This document shows, piece after piece, positions 1-11,400 of a DNA stretch of 64,000 bases. The notes under the pieces were generated by a model that saw only the letters and a program-made list of their open reading frames with translations, was not told the origin of the DNA and searched no databases. Position 1 is the first letter of the stretch, and each line of letters starts with the position of its first letter. The stretch comes from Emticicia aquatilis (GTDB lineage: Bacteria > Bacteroidota > Bacteroidia > Cytophagales > Spirosomataceae): the NCBI RefSeq assembly GCF_014644295.1, contig NZ_BMKK01000009.1, positions 1 through 64,000 of the forward strand, written 5' to 3'. Both the position numbers and the translations under genes were made by a program.

Positions 1-480
1 CCGGCAGTAGTATTGCTTGGGTTTGTCAAAACTTGTGAAATCGTTGAACCTGTGCCTGAACTCGCTCCAGTAATACCGCCTGTAATCGTACCAACTGTCC
101 AACTATACGTACTTGCTACACTTGAACTAATCGCTACCGATGGTGCGGTGCCACTACATATAGCAGCATTGGCTGCTGTGATTGTTGGCAATGGATTCAC
201 CGTCACTAAGACACTCGCTGTGGTCGTACAACCACCTGTCCCTGCTGTGGCCGTGATGATATATTGTACACTTCCGGCAGTAGTATTGCTTGGGTTTGTT
301 AAAACTTGTGAAATCGTTGACCCTGTGCCTGAACTCGCTCCGGTAATACCACCTGTAATCGTACCAACTGTCCAACTATACGTACTTGCTACACTTGAAC
401 TAATCGCTACCGATGGAGCTGTACCACTACATATAGTAGCATTTGCTACTGTGATGGTTGGTAATGGATTCACCGTCACA
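1..480 (-). repeat. Tandem 273-bp coding repeat (91-residue PKD-like domain)
   Basis: The sequence starting at position 1 recurs at 274 with only a few substitutions, giving a period of 273 bp, or exactly 91 codons. The encoded unit begins near NPLPTI, continues with ICSGTAPSVAISS and ends in Thr/Ala-rich strands. The array is cut by the window edge, so its copy number is unknown. Near-identity at DNA level points to recent duplication or gene conversion. Confidence 0.85.
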
Positions 481-1991
481 TTAACTGTCGCTGTTGCTGT
501 ACAGCCATTCCCATCCGTTACTGTTACTGTATATGAAGTTGTAGCTGTTGGAGAAACTGTTTTGCTTGCACCTGCTCCAAGTCCTGCACTCCACGCATAC
601 GTGTATGGAGTTGTACCACCAGCGGCACTTGCATTTAAACTTACCGATTGTCCATTACAGATTACTGGTGCTGTTGGAGCAATAGATGCAGTTAATAAAG
701 TTGGTTGCGTTACGGCAATAGTTGCAGTTGCAGTACATCCTTGCACATCTTTCGCTGTGATTGTGTAGTTATTAGCTGTCAATGCACTAAATACACCCGA
801 CGATTGGAATGCTGTTCCATCTTTACTAAACTCATAAGGTGTAGTTCCGCTTGTTGCCGTTGCTGTAATTGTACCGTTATTTCCACCAAAACAAGATACT
901 GGTGTTGATGTAAGTGATAATACCGGTAGAGGTGCTGCCACCACTTTAATTGGGCAACATCCACCCGTTGGACACGCATTTGGCCCCGATGTGATATTAT
1001 AGGTATATTCACCTATTGAGTAAATTGTCAATGAACCGTTTGCGTTAAGTGTATATTGACCTGCTACTGTACCTGTGATTGTTATTCCATCTTTTTTCCA
1101 AACAATACCTGTGTATGAAGCTAATGTGATATCTATCTTATTTCCGTTACAAAGCTCATAAGGAGTCGAAACACAGACAGTACTTTGGTCGTCTTCACCA
1201 GCATTGTTTGTTGTAGGACTCGAATCTTTATCTGTTTGTGTTTCAGCAGTCAAATTCGCTGAAATAAATTTAACTCCCTCAGTTGTAGATTGTGTATTAG
1301 CAAAAGTCAAAGTTGCATTATTGGTGCTTCCAGGTGCTACCGAAGGAATCGTCCATTTTCCTGTTGCGGCACTATATGTACCGACTGAAGCTGTTGGAGT
1401 TCCAACTGTTAAGCCCGCAGGAATCGTTACTGTTACTTCCAAGCCTGTTGCAGTTGCAGTACCATCATTTTGCACAGTTACAACCGCCGTAAAAGGCGTA
1501 TTTTTAGCAACAAAAGCCCCCCCATTGTGTGAGACGGCTACCATGATGTCTGGCTGAGTTGGAATTGTTGTGAAGTTTGTCTTCTCGAAGTTGACAGTAT
1601 TATCTGTATAACACAAACCATCTGCCGAGTAAACCCTTACATAATAGGTCTGATTAGTGTTTGGAGCATTGGTTTTGATATAACCATTCGTAAAAGACGA
1701 AAATAATGCTGCATTCGTAAATTCAGTATTACTTGTAGGAGCAGCCAAAGCAGTTGTCGAAATCACGACTTTGTTTGTTCCCGTTACATCTCCATAAAGT
1801 TTGATTTTTCCATCAAGAGCTGCATCGGTGCTGGTTCCTTCTGTCTTTAAAAAGTAAACAATCGGACTGGCACATGGTGTAGCCTGACCGAAAGTATCCT
1901 GAAAATTCAATAGTAAAATTGGTATCAGCAAAAGTATCAATTTCTTTCCAAGCCTATCCTTGAAAGTTAAATTGTGTAAAAATTTTTTCAT
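1..1991 (-). CDS. Giant secreted PKD/SprB-repeat protein, N-terminal part (runs off left edge)
   Basis: The frame is open from an ATG at 1991 to the window edge, about 663 codons, so only the N-terminal part is visible. It starts with a basic, hydrophobic signal peptide (MKKFLHNLTF..., then a run of Leu/Ile ending near DTFGQ). Around residues 145-240 there is a DUF11/CARDB-like beta-sandwich that includes TVQNDGTATATGLEVTV. A SprB-type repeat follows (YEFSKDGTAFQSSGVFSAL, then TCTATA-like strands), and then PKD-like domains of about 91 residues that are nearly identical to each other. This is a secreted or cell-surface adhesin-like protein and may be a T9SS substrate; the C-terminal sorting signal lies outside the window. 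It sits downstream of another giant gene on the same strand, with 435 bp between them. The family assignment is good, but a specific ligand or role cannot be told. Confidence 0.85.
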   Translation of the reverse strand, partial: MKKFLHNLTFKDRLGKKLILLLIPILLLNFQDTFGQATPCASPIVYFLKTEGTSTDAALDGKIKLYGDVTGTNKVVISTTALAAPTSNTEFTNAALFSSFTNGYIKTNAPNTNQTYYVRVYSADGLCYTDNTVNFEKTNFTTIPTQPDIMVAVSHNGGAFVAKNTPFTAVVTVQNDGTATATGLEVTVTIPAGLTVGTPTASVGTYSAATGKWTIPSVAPGSTNNATLTFANTQSTTEGVKFISANLTAETQTDKDSSPTTNNAGEDDQSTVCVSTPYELCNGNKIDITLASYTGIVWKKDGITITGTVAGQYTLNANGSLTIYSIGEYTYNITSGPNACPTGGCCPIKVVAAPLPVLSLTSTPVSCFGGNNGTITATATSGTTPYEFSKDGTAFQSSGVFSALTANNYTITAKDVQGCTATATIAVTQPTLLTASIAPTAPVICNGQSVSLNASAAGGTTPYTYAWSAGLGAGASKTVSPTATTSYTVTVTDGNGCTATATVNVTVNPLPTITVANATICSGTAPSVAISSSVASTYSWTVGTITGGITGASSGTGSTISQVLTNPSNTTAGSVQYIITATAGTGGCTTTASVLVTVNPLPTITAANAAICSGTAPSVAISSSVASTYSWTVGTITGGITGASSGTGSTISQVLTNPSNTTA

Positions 1992-2426
1992 GGGACGTAA
2001 TGTGTTTTGATGTTTTGGGTATATGGTAGGTATGTTTATATGACAGCAAAAATTGTTTTAAAACCTTGAGTAATTTCGGAAAAACATTGATGCCTTTGCG
2101 TGCTTTTAAAGATGACCAAAGGCTTACTGTAATTAAGATTTCTATGAAGAAGATTCATTATTTAGTCTTATACATTAATATTTTTATAATTATCAGGAAA
2201 GAACGATACCGTTCAATAATTTTATTAAAGCAATCTTTATGCCAAAAAAAAGCCTACAACAAAAACAGCTCACTGACTATCAGCGAATTATCTCTATTGA
2301 AGGCATTCAAATCTTAAATTTTATATGTAACTCTATTCTTTTTACTCTAATTAGGTATTTTACCTATTCATTTTCTATTCAAATTTTATGGGTTAAACAG
2401 ACCAATAATTACGCAAAAAAAAGATT
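1992..2426. other. Intergenic gap between two giant-protein genes
   Basis: I see no convincing gene here. The short open frames on the plus strand (for example 2066-2317) lack a ribosome-binding context or recognisable protein features. On the minus strand a T-rich run (complement of 2415-2421) lies just after the stop of the upstream gene, but it has no strong stem. A very short palindrome (GAACG ATAC CGTTC) lies at 2201-2214. The promoter of the downstream gene should be near 2000-2060, but I could not pick a clear -7 element. Confidence 0.5.
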
Positions 2427-5400
2427 TTACTTAGTTTTTACGACAGTCGATGGTTCGCAATAGCCTGCTGGACAAACAGAGCATTGATTGCTCAAAGTTA
2501 CGGTTCTATCTACTGTACAATTTTCTGAATTTTTTATTCTAACGGTATATACTATACTCGTACTTGGGTCAGACAAGCCTGTTACGATTTCTCCATTTGT
2601 TGGAATTGCGGCAAAAGCAGAAGCCGTGCCAGAATTATAAGTTGAACCCGTATTATACGAAAATGTATCTGTCGATTTGAATTTTGTTAAAAGCAATTTC
2701 CCATTATTGGTAGGCTGATACCCTAAACAAAGAGAGCCGATTCCAGTTAATGTGGCATCAGGGTTTGAATTAATAGCGGCCACTCCATAGCTCCTTGATG
2801 AACTCACACAAGCATTGGCATCCGCACACGAAGTAAAATATACGGCACTACTCGATAAGGAAGCAATACTATAACTCGTTCCAGTAGCGAGCATTGCAGT
2901 TCCTGTCTGTGAAGCATACCATTGGATAGTTCCGCCCGAACAACCTGTGGCTGTAATCGTAATTGCTCCTACATCGCAACGAGCAGCATTTGCAACCACT
3001 GGTGCTGCTGGTAGAGCATTAACCGTAACAGCTACCGTACCAGTCGAGTTACATGTACTATAATTAGAGGCAACTATGGTGTATGTACCCGCCATAGCAG
3101 TTGTGGCATTGGTACGAGTAATAATAATTTCGTTTGAAGTAAATCCGCCAGGCCCAGTCCAAGTATAAGTAATAGCTCCGCTAACAGTCATGCTGATGGT
3201 TCCGCCCGCACACACAGTGCTTGGTGTTGCCGAGATTGTAGGATATGCACTTACGGTTACGTTGGTAGTGAGAGTTCGGACATATCCCGAAGAGTTTGTA
3301 ATCGTAAGCGTATAAATACCACCCATTGCAGTTGTCGCATTCGGACGAGTTGGTGATTGTAAGTTTGAAGTAAAGCCACCCGGCCCAGTCCAGCTATATG
3401 TCAATAATGTGGTATTTGTAGCATCGCAAATATCAGGTGTTCCATCTCCATCAGTATCCGTAAAGTCAGTTCCAGTACATTTATCCATACAATCAGCGAT
3501 TCCATCGCTATCAGCATCTCTACGTATAAACGAATAATAAACATTTAGTTGAGAAATAAGACTGATTGTACCATATACAACAAGACGAACTTCATCAAAA
3601 GACTGTCCTGTTTTGAAACTCAGCTTAGTCAATGGAGAACTTGGGTTTAATAAACCTACCGTCACCAGATTACTATTGAGAGTTACACTTTCTCGAAGAC
3701 TACCAGCCAGATACGTTTCAATTTTAATATTTCCAAGTAATGAAAGCGACAATAAACCACCCGCATTTTCTACCACAAAACCTGCGTGTGTTCCTGCTGG
3801 TAAAGTTGTAGTTCCTTTCACCGAAACGGCTGTCTGACACACCAAACCAATCGCTAAGTTCATGGTTGCATAATTAGTTGTATCGCTATCTATCAATCTG
3901 CTTGAATTAGCAACACTTCCGAGACATAGTAAACCTGAAACACCTGTACGAGAAGATACTATTGAAGCTCCAAAATTGCTTACTTTCATGGCTTCTTCGC
4001 AGTTTTTCCAGCAAGATGAAGGCTCTTCAAAGGCATAATAAACTCTAAGGCCTGTAAGTAAACTTGCTAAACCTCCTCCGGCAATTATCTGAATTTCGTC
4101 GTAAGTTTTAGTAGCTATAAATCCTACTTTTTGTAGGCCACCGTTGCCCGTAAGTACCGAAACACCTAAAAGGCTATTACTGATTGTGGCTGACTCTTGC
4201 AAAGTTCCATTTAGGTATGTCCTGATAGTAATTGAACTCAAAACACTTAAATCTAAAAGCCCTCCTACTGGTTGAACCACAAAGCCAGCATAATTCCCCG
4301 CAGGATACCTTCGCATCGTATCTTGTACTGATAGGGCAGTTCCCCCACCAATGATTGATACGCCAATAGCTAATTCTGTATAGTTGGTCAAATCACCATC
4401 AATTACGGCTGCTCCGTTGCTTACCGTACAACCAAGACAAATACCAGTAAGGCTCGGATTAAGTCTTACGCCTGTACCTACGATAGCATCATTACAAACT
4501 TTATTGTCTTCTAAAAGCTCAGTTTGAGTAGCGTTACTTGTCAAGTAAATGGTTTGACCTACACAAACAGTATCCCCATTGGCAACTACTGTCGGAAATT
4601 CTGGAGTACACGCATCTGGCACACCGTCACCGTTGCTATCAGCTAAATCATTACCATTAGCACATTTATCCAAACAGTCAGGAATACCATCTCCATCGGC
4701 ATCTCTTCTGATAAACGGATAATACACATTCAGTTGAGTAAGTAAACTTACAGTACCTGCGACTACTATACGTACTTCATCAAAAGATAAACTTGATTTA
4801 AAACTGATTGCAGTTTGGTTGGTCGTTGGATTAAATAAACCTACCGATACTACACTATTGTTGGCACTTATGCTTTCTCTGATAGCACCATTGAGATAGG
4901 TTTCGATTCTGATATTACTCAAAATATCTAAAGATAAAATTCCGCTTGCATTAGCAACTACGTAACCCGCATGAGTTCCTGCCGAGAAAGAAGTATTTGC
5001 TTTGACAGAAAGAGCCGATTGACACAAAGCACCAATCGCTAAACTCATAGCAGCAAAATTAGTTGAATCGGCATCAAGGACATTGGCCGTATTTGTTACA
5101 CTACCCAAACATAATAAGCCAGAGATACCACTTCTTGATGAAACGATTGTGCCGCCAAAACTTGAAGTAGATATTGGTTGTTCACAATTTTTCGCACAAG
5201 AAATTGGTTCTTCGAAAGCATAGAATACTCTCAAACCTGTTAATAATGTAGCTAAGCCACCATTCGCAATTATTTGAATTTCATCATAATTCTTGGTTGT
5301 TTGTAACCCTACTCTTTGCAATGAGCCATAACCAGAAAGTATTGATAATTTTAATAATCCATTGGCAGATGTAGCAGTTTCTTGTAATGTACCATTTAAG

Positions 5401-8400
5401 TAAGTATTGATTGTAATACCACTTAAAATACTGGCACTTAGAATATTTCCTACGGGCTGAACTGTGAAACCTGCGTAATATCCAGATGGATAATCGCTCA
5501 CAGTATCTTGAACCGAAATAGCAACTCCTCCACCAATAATTGATGCCCCAATGGTCATTTCAGCATAATCTCCAAGATTACCATTAACAACTGTCGAAGC
5601 AGCCGTTACACTACATCCAATACAAATACCTGTTCTGCTTGCATTAATTTTGGTAGTTCCGGCAGCTATTGGGTCATTACAAGCCCCATTTCCTTCAATT
5701 CCTGTTCCAGTTGTAGTCGTTACATAGGTTGTAGCAATCGCTTTACAACCATTTGCCGCCGTGACTGTCAATGTATATGTTCCGACTTTATCAGTACCCG
5801 CATTAGTTATTACTGGATTTTGTTGAGTCGAACTAAAGTTACTTGGTCCATTCCAAACATAAGTTCCTGTACCTGTTCCATACAAATTTAATGTTCCACC
5901 TGAAGTATATGGCGAATTTGAAGAAGCGGTTGCTGTAATTGTTGTAAGAATGGTAGCCGTTGCAGAAGCTCTTTGACTAACACAGCCATTTACTGTACAA
6001 TCAACATAATACGTTGTTGAACTACTAATAATTGGGGTAATGTATGAATCTCCAACACTGATACTTGTTCCGCCTGATGCTACGGTGTACCAATTATAAG
6101 TACCACTACATCCGCTGGCAGAAAGGGCAACCGCCCCCGAACCACATAAGGATGCACCAGTTGTAGTTGGAGCAGCAATGCTACTTACCACTACACTTGC
6201 AGTTGCCGTTGCACTACAAGCTGCTGCACTCGTTACTGTAACTGTATATGTACCCGCATTAACGAGTTGAGCATTGGCAATAGATGGAGTAGCCGAAGTA
6301 CTGGTAAATGAATTTGGTCCAGCCCACAAATATGTGCTTCCACCAGATGCACTCAATAAGATTGTTGCTCCAAGACATTCAGTATCGCCAGTTGCTGAGG
6401 CTGTCGGAATCGTATTTACTGTGGCTACGGCACTGTTTCTTGTCGTTGAAATACAGCCATTTAAACTACATTCTAAATAATAAGTCGTGGTTGTTGAGAT
6501 GCTTGGGCTTGTGTAAGTTACTCCTGTTGTCAGGGCTGTTCCGCCTGTTAAGGCTCCATACCATGAAATCGTTCCACCTGCACAACCACTTGCCGATAAA
6601 GTTACAGTTCCCGGTCCACAACGACTTGCTCCTGCACTTGTTGGGGTTGTTGGTATCGTATTCACTACAACACTCGCCGTAGCTGTCGCTGTACATCCGC
6701 CAGTTCCTGTAACTGTAACGGTGTAAACTCCTGCCATTGCTGTGGTCGCATTACTTATCGTTGGGTTTTGCAAAGTAGAGGTAAAACTACTTGGGCCACT
6801 CCATGAATAGGTGCTTCCACCACTTGATGCCAAAATTATTGTTGAACCCACACATTCTGTATCGCCAGTTGCTGAAGCGGTCGGAATCGTATTTACTGTG
6901 GCTACGGCACTATTTCTTGTCGTTGAGATACAGCCATTTAAACTACATTCTAAATAATAAGTCGTGGTTGATGAGATACTTGGGTTTGTGTATGTTGCTC
7001 CTGTTGTCAAGGCTGTTCCACCTGTTAAGGCTCCATACCATGAAATCGTTCCACCTGCACAACCACTTGCAGAAAGGGTCACCGTTCCTGGTCCACAACG
7101 ACTTGCTCCTGCACTTGTTGGAGCTGTTGGTATCGTATTCACTACAACATTTGCCGTGGCTGTCGCTGTACATCCGCCAGTTCCTGTAACTGTAACGGTG
7201 TAAACTCCTGCCATTGCTGTAGTCGCATTACTTATCGTCGGATTTTGCAAAGTAGAGGTAAAACTACTTGGGCCACTCCATGAATAAGTGCTTCCACCAC
7301 TTGAAGTTAGATTTATTGTTGAGCCTACACATACCGTTATACCTGTCGCTGAAGCGGTCGGAATCGTATTTACTGTGGCTACGGCACTATTTCTTGTCGT
7401 TGAGATACAGCCATTTAAACTACATTCTAAATAATAAGTCGTAGTTGCTGAGATACTTGGGCTTGTGTATGTTGCTCCTGTTGTCAAGGCTGTTCCGCCT
7501 GTTAAGGCTCCATACCATGAAATCGTTCCACCTGTACAACCACTTGCAGAAAGCGTCACCGTTCCTGTTCCGCAACGACTTGCTCCTGCACTTGTTGGGG
7601 TTGTTGGTATCGTATTTACTATAACACTCGCCGTAGCTGTCGCTGTACATCCGCCTACTCCTGTAACTGTAACGGTGTAAACTCCTGCCATTGCTGTGGT
7701 CGCATTACTTATCGTTGGATTTTGTAAAGTAGAGGTAAAACTACTTGGACCACTCCATGAATAAGTGCTTCCACCACTTGAAGTCAGATTTATTGTTGAG
7801 CCTACACAAACCGTTATACCTGTCGCTGAAGCGGTCGGAATCGTATTTGCTGTGGCTACGGCACTGTTTCTTGTCGTTGAGATACAGCCATTTAAACTAC
7901 ATTCTAAATAATAAGTCGTGGTTGTTGAGATGCTTGGGCTTGTGTAAGTTACTCCTGTTGTCAGGGCTGTTCCACCTGTTAAGGCTCCATACCATGAAAT
8001 CGTTCCACCTGCACAACCACTTGCAGAAAGGGTCACCGTTCCTGTTCCGCAACGACTTGCTCCTGCACTTGTTGGGGCGGTTGGTATCGTATTTACTATA
8101 ACAATCGCCGTAGCTGTCGCTGTACATCCGCCAGTTCCTGTAACTGTAACGGTGTAAACTCCTGCCATTGCAGTAGTCGCATTACTTATCGTTGGATTTT
8201 GTAAAGTAGAGGTAAAACTACTTGGGCCACTCCATGAATAGGTGCTTCCACCACTTGATGCCAAAATTATTGTTGAACCCACGCATTCTGTATCGCCAGT
8301 TGCTGAAGCGGTCGGAATCGTATTTACTGTGGCTACGGCACTATTTCTTGTCGTTGAGATACAGCCATTTAAACTACATTCTAAATAATAAGTCGTGGTT

Positions 8401-11400
8401 GATGAGATACTTGGGTTTGTGTATGTTGCTCCTGTTGTCAAGGCTGTTCCACCTGTTAAGGCTCCATACCATGAAATCGTTCCACCTGCACAACCACTTG
8501 CAGAAAGCGTCACTGTTCCTGTTCCACAACGACTTGCTCCTGCACTTGTTGGAGCTGTTGGTATCGTATTCACTACAACATTTGCCGTGGCTGTGGCCGT
8601 ACAACCACCTACTCCTGTAACAGTAACAGTATAAATTCCGCTCATTGCAGTTGTTGTGTTACTTAATGTTGGATTTTGGAGTGTACTCACAAAACTACTC
8701 GGCCCACTCCATAAATATGACACAATACCAACTCCAGTTGATGTAAGATTAATAGTATTTCCAGCACACTTAGTGTCGCCCGTAGCTTGTACTGTTAATC
8801 CAGTTGTAATATTTTTTATTGCTTGGTCGAAATATGCTTTTGCTTCTAATGTTAAGTGATTGGTCGGTGAAAAATAGCTACTCGATGGAGCAGGCATTGC
8901 TCCTCCATTTTGTGAATTAGCATAAAGCCCATTCATGTGATAACCTAAATAAACTCTCGCTCCGTGAGTAGAAGGCACTCCAGCCAATACATCCGATGGA
9001 GTATAATAGAAATACAAGCCATTGATGGCCGACGACATATTATTTGCACCAGACCACAAATAAGCATCGGCGTTAGCAAAATAATTACCAATTGTTACGA
9101 CATTTCCGAAAGTCGGATTGATATTATCGTAATTATATATTTTAATTGTATTAGTATTATTGGTGTAAGCATTATCTTGCCAGCTATATGAAGCAGGGGT
9201 AGATGTCAAACCTAAATCATCTGCTTCTGTATAATTCATCATTAATATTCCACCCGAATAACCTTTCAAAGCTGTCAATAAATTTGCTGCTAAATTGGCT
9301 TCGGTCGTTGGCGATATAATTATAGATGTATAATCATTGAGATTAATATTCATCAATGTAGCTGTATTCAATGGATTGTAAAGACCATATCCTGAAGCAT
9401 CTGGTTTGGTATATGTTGCTGTTACGGTTGCTCCTTGTCCTGTCAAGTAATTCATAAATCCGTGGTCCCAAGCATCACCATCGGCTGGTTTATCTGGCCC
9501 ACACAAATACAAAATTTTCTCACAATTAAGATTATCTACCGAACAAGCAGCTGGGGCATTAAAACTCGCAAGTGTATTACAGTTACCACTTTGGAAAGTA
9601 ACCCAACCTGCCGAAATCGGTATGTTGGAGATTCCGCTGGCTGGAACTAAAAATGTAATCGTTTGTGGCGAGGTAGCACCCGCAGCCACATCTATGTATT
9701 CTATTTTATTATTGATTACTACTTTAATCTTATCGCCCGAAGGTGCATTTACCCATGCAATAGACATACTTACGGTAGCAACATCTTGTAATGGTTGATT
9801 AATACAAGCACTCACCACAATATTTGAAATCGTAATATTTGGGTTCGCTACATTCGTTGTAGCTGTTGCCATACATCCACCCGTGCCAGTTACTGTTACA
9901 GTATATACACCCGATGTAGTTGCACTTGCTACCAATGACGGGTTTTGTGTAGTAGAAGTAAATGAGTTTGGACCATTCCACACATAACTTGTTCCGCCAG
10001 TAGCACTCAAATTAATGGCACTACCCACACAAACAGGGGCATTTGATGATGCTGTGGCAGCTATTGCCGCATTGACAGTCGCAACTGATGAGGTACGAGA
10101 ACTCGTACAGCTTCCAACCGTACAATCAACATAATAAGTTGTGGTAGCTGAAATGCTTGGGGTTGTATAGGTTGAAGCATTACCGAGGCTTGTTCCACCC
10201 GATGCTACATTATACCAGTTATACGTACCTGTACAACCTGCTGCCGATAATGTGACAGTTCCTGTTCCACAACGACTTGCACCTGTACTGGTTGGAGCGG
10301 TTGGTATGGCATTAACTGTAGCAACTGCTGAGTTTCGGGTACTGCTCACACAACCATTGAGTGTACATTCTAAATAATAGGTTGTTGTTGCCGAAATACT
10401 TGGTGTTGTATAGGTTGCTCCCGTAGTTAAGGCTGTTCCACCTGTTAAGGCTCCATACCATGAAATTGTTCCACCTGCACAACCGCTTGCTGAAAGGGCC
10501 ACTGTTCCTGTTCCACAACGGCTTGCTCCTACACTGGTTGGGGCTGATGGTATAGGATTCACGGTAACTGTTGCTGTCGAAGTTGTTGAGCAAAGCTTAG
10601 TTCCGCCAATAATCCATTCAGTAAAATTAAGTACACTTTCTCCAGTCAATGTATTCGCACCTGCTAAGAATACATAGCGAATCTCATTACCTATAACATT
10701 TGGAGTTGGTGTAGCAGCAAGGATTCCATCTCCTGTGCTATTCAATATGCTACTTTGATAAACCATCGTACCATTTCGCCAAACTTGCATTACGCCACCT
10801 TCGGCTCTATCCGTACAACAATCGTTTCTACGGTCAAGACTTAAATTATTTATTAAGAAATTTCCACCTAAATTATACGAAATACCCCAATCTGCTCCAG
10901 CAGTAGTACGTGTTGCGTGGAAAGTTTCTGCATTCAAATTATCAATATCATCAAATAATGATGCAGGGCCTCCAAAAGAATTTGTTGCATTAATAAAACT
11001 AAAGTTAGCTGCATTAAAACCTGTTACGTTCGTAACGAGGTCAGTATTTGAAATATTATTTTGATAAACAGTTACCGAATAACTCGTAGTAGCTGTCGGG
11101 TTTACGGTAATGGCTGCACTCGTCGAACCATCTCCCCATACGTAATAATTACCACCAGCAGCGGTCAGTGTTGTTGATTGACCATTACAGATAGTTGTTG
11201 TTCCAGTTATAGAAGCCGTTGGAAGGTTACTAACTGTTACGGTAGCAGTTGCAGTTGCCGCACATCCTTCTGCGTTTGATACAGTTACTGAATATATTCC
11301 AGCCATTGCAGCCGTAGCAGATGTTCTCGTTGGATTTTGTAAGGTCGATACAAAGCTACTTGGCCCAGTCCAGCTATAAGTTAAGTTAGTACCACCCGAA

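Noticed and set aside
13-768. Plus-strand frame opposite the first giant gene
   Set aside because: It mirrors the 273-bp repeats of the minus-strand gene, lacks a signal or domain, and is a product of the low-complexity coding sequence.
2066-2463. Two overlapping plus-strand frames in the gap at 1992-2426
   Set aside because: They have AT-rich random composition, no ribosome-binding context, and one runs into the giant gene.
6191-8580. Regular repeats as a possible CRISPR array
   Set aside because: The unit is 477 bp, continuous, and encodes Ig/PKD domains; there are no short repeats with unique spacers.
6274-8859. Many plus- and minus-strand frames over the 477-bp array
   Set aside because: They recur at the same 477-bp spacing as the array, so they are antisense or out-of-frame shadows of the repeated domains.
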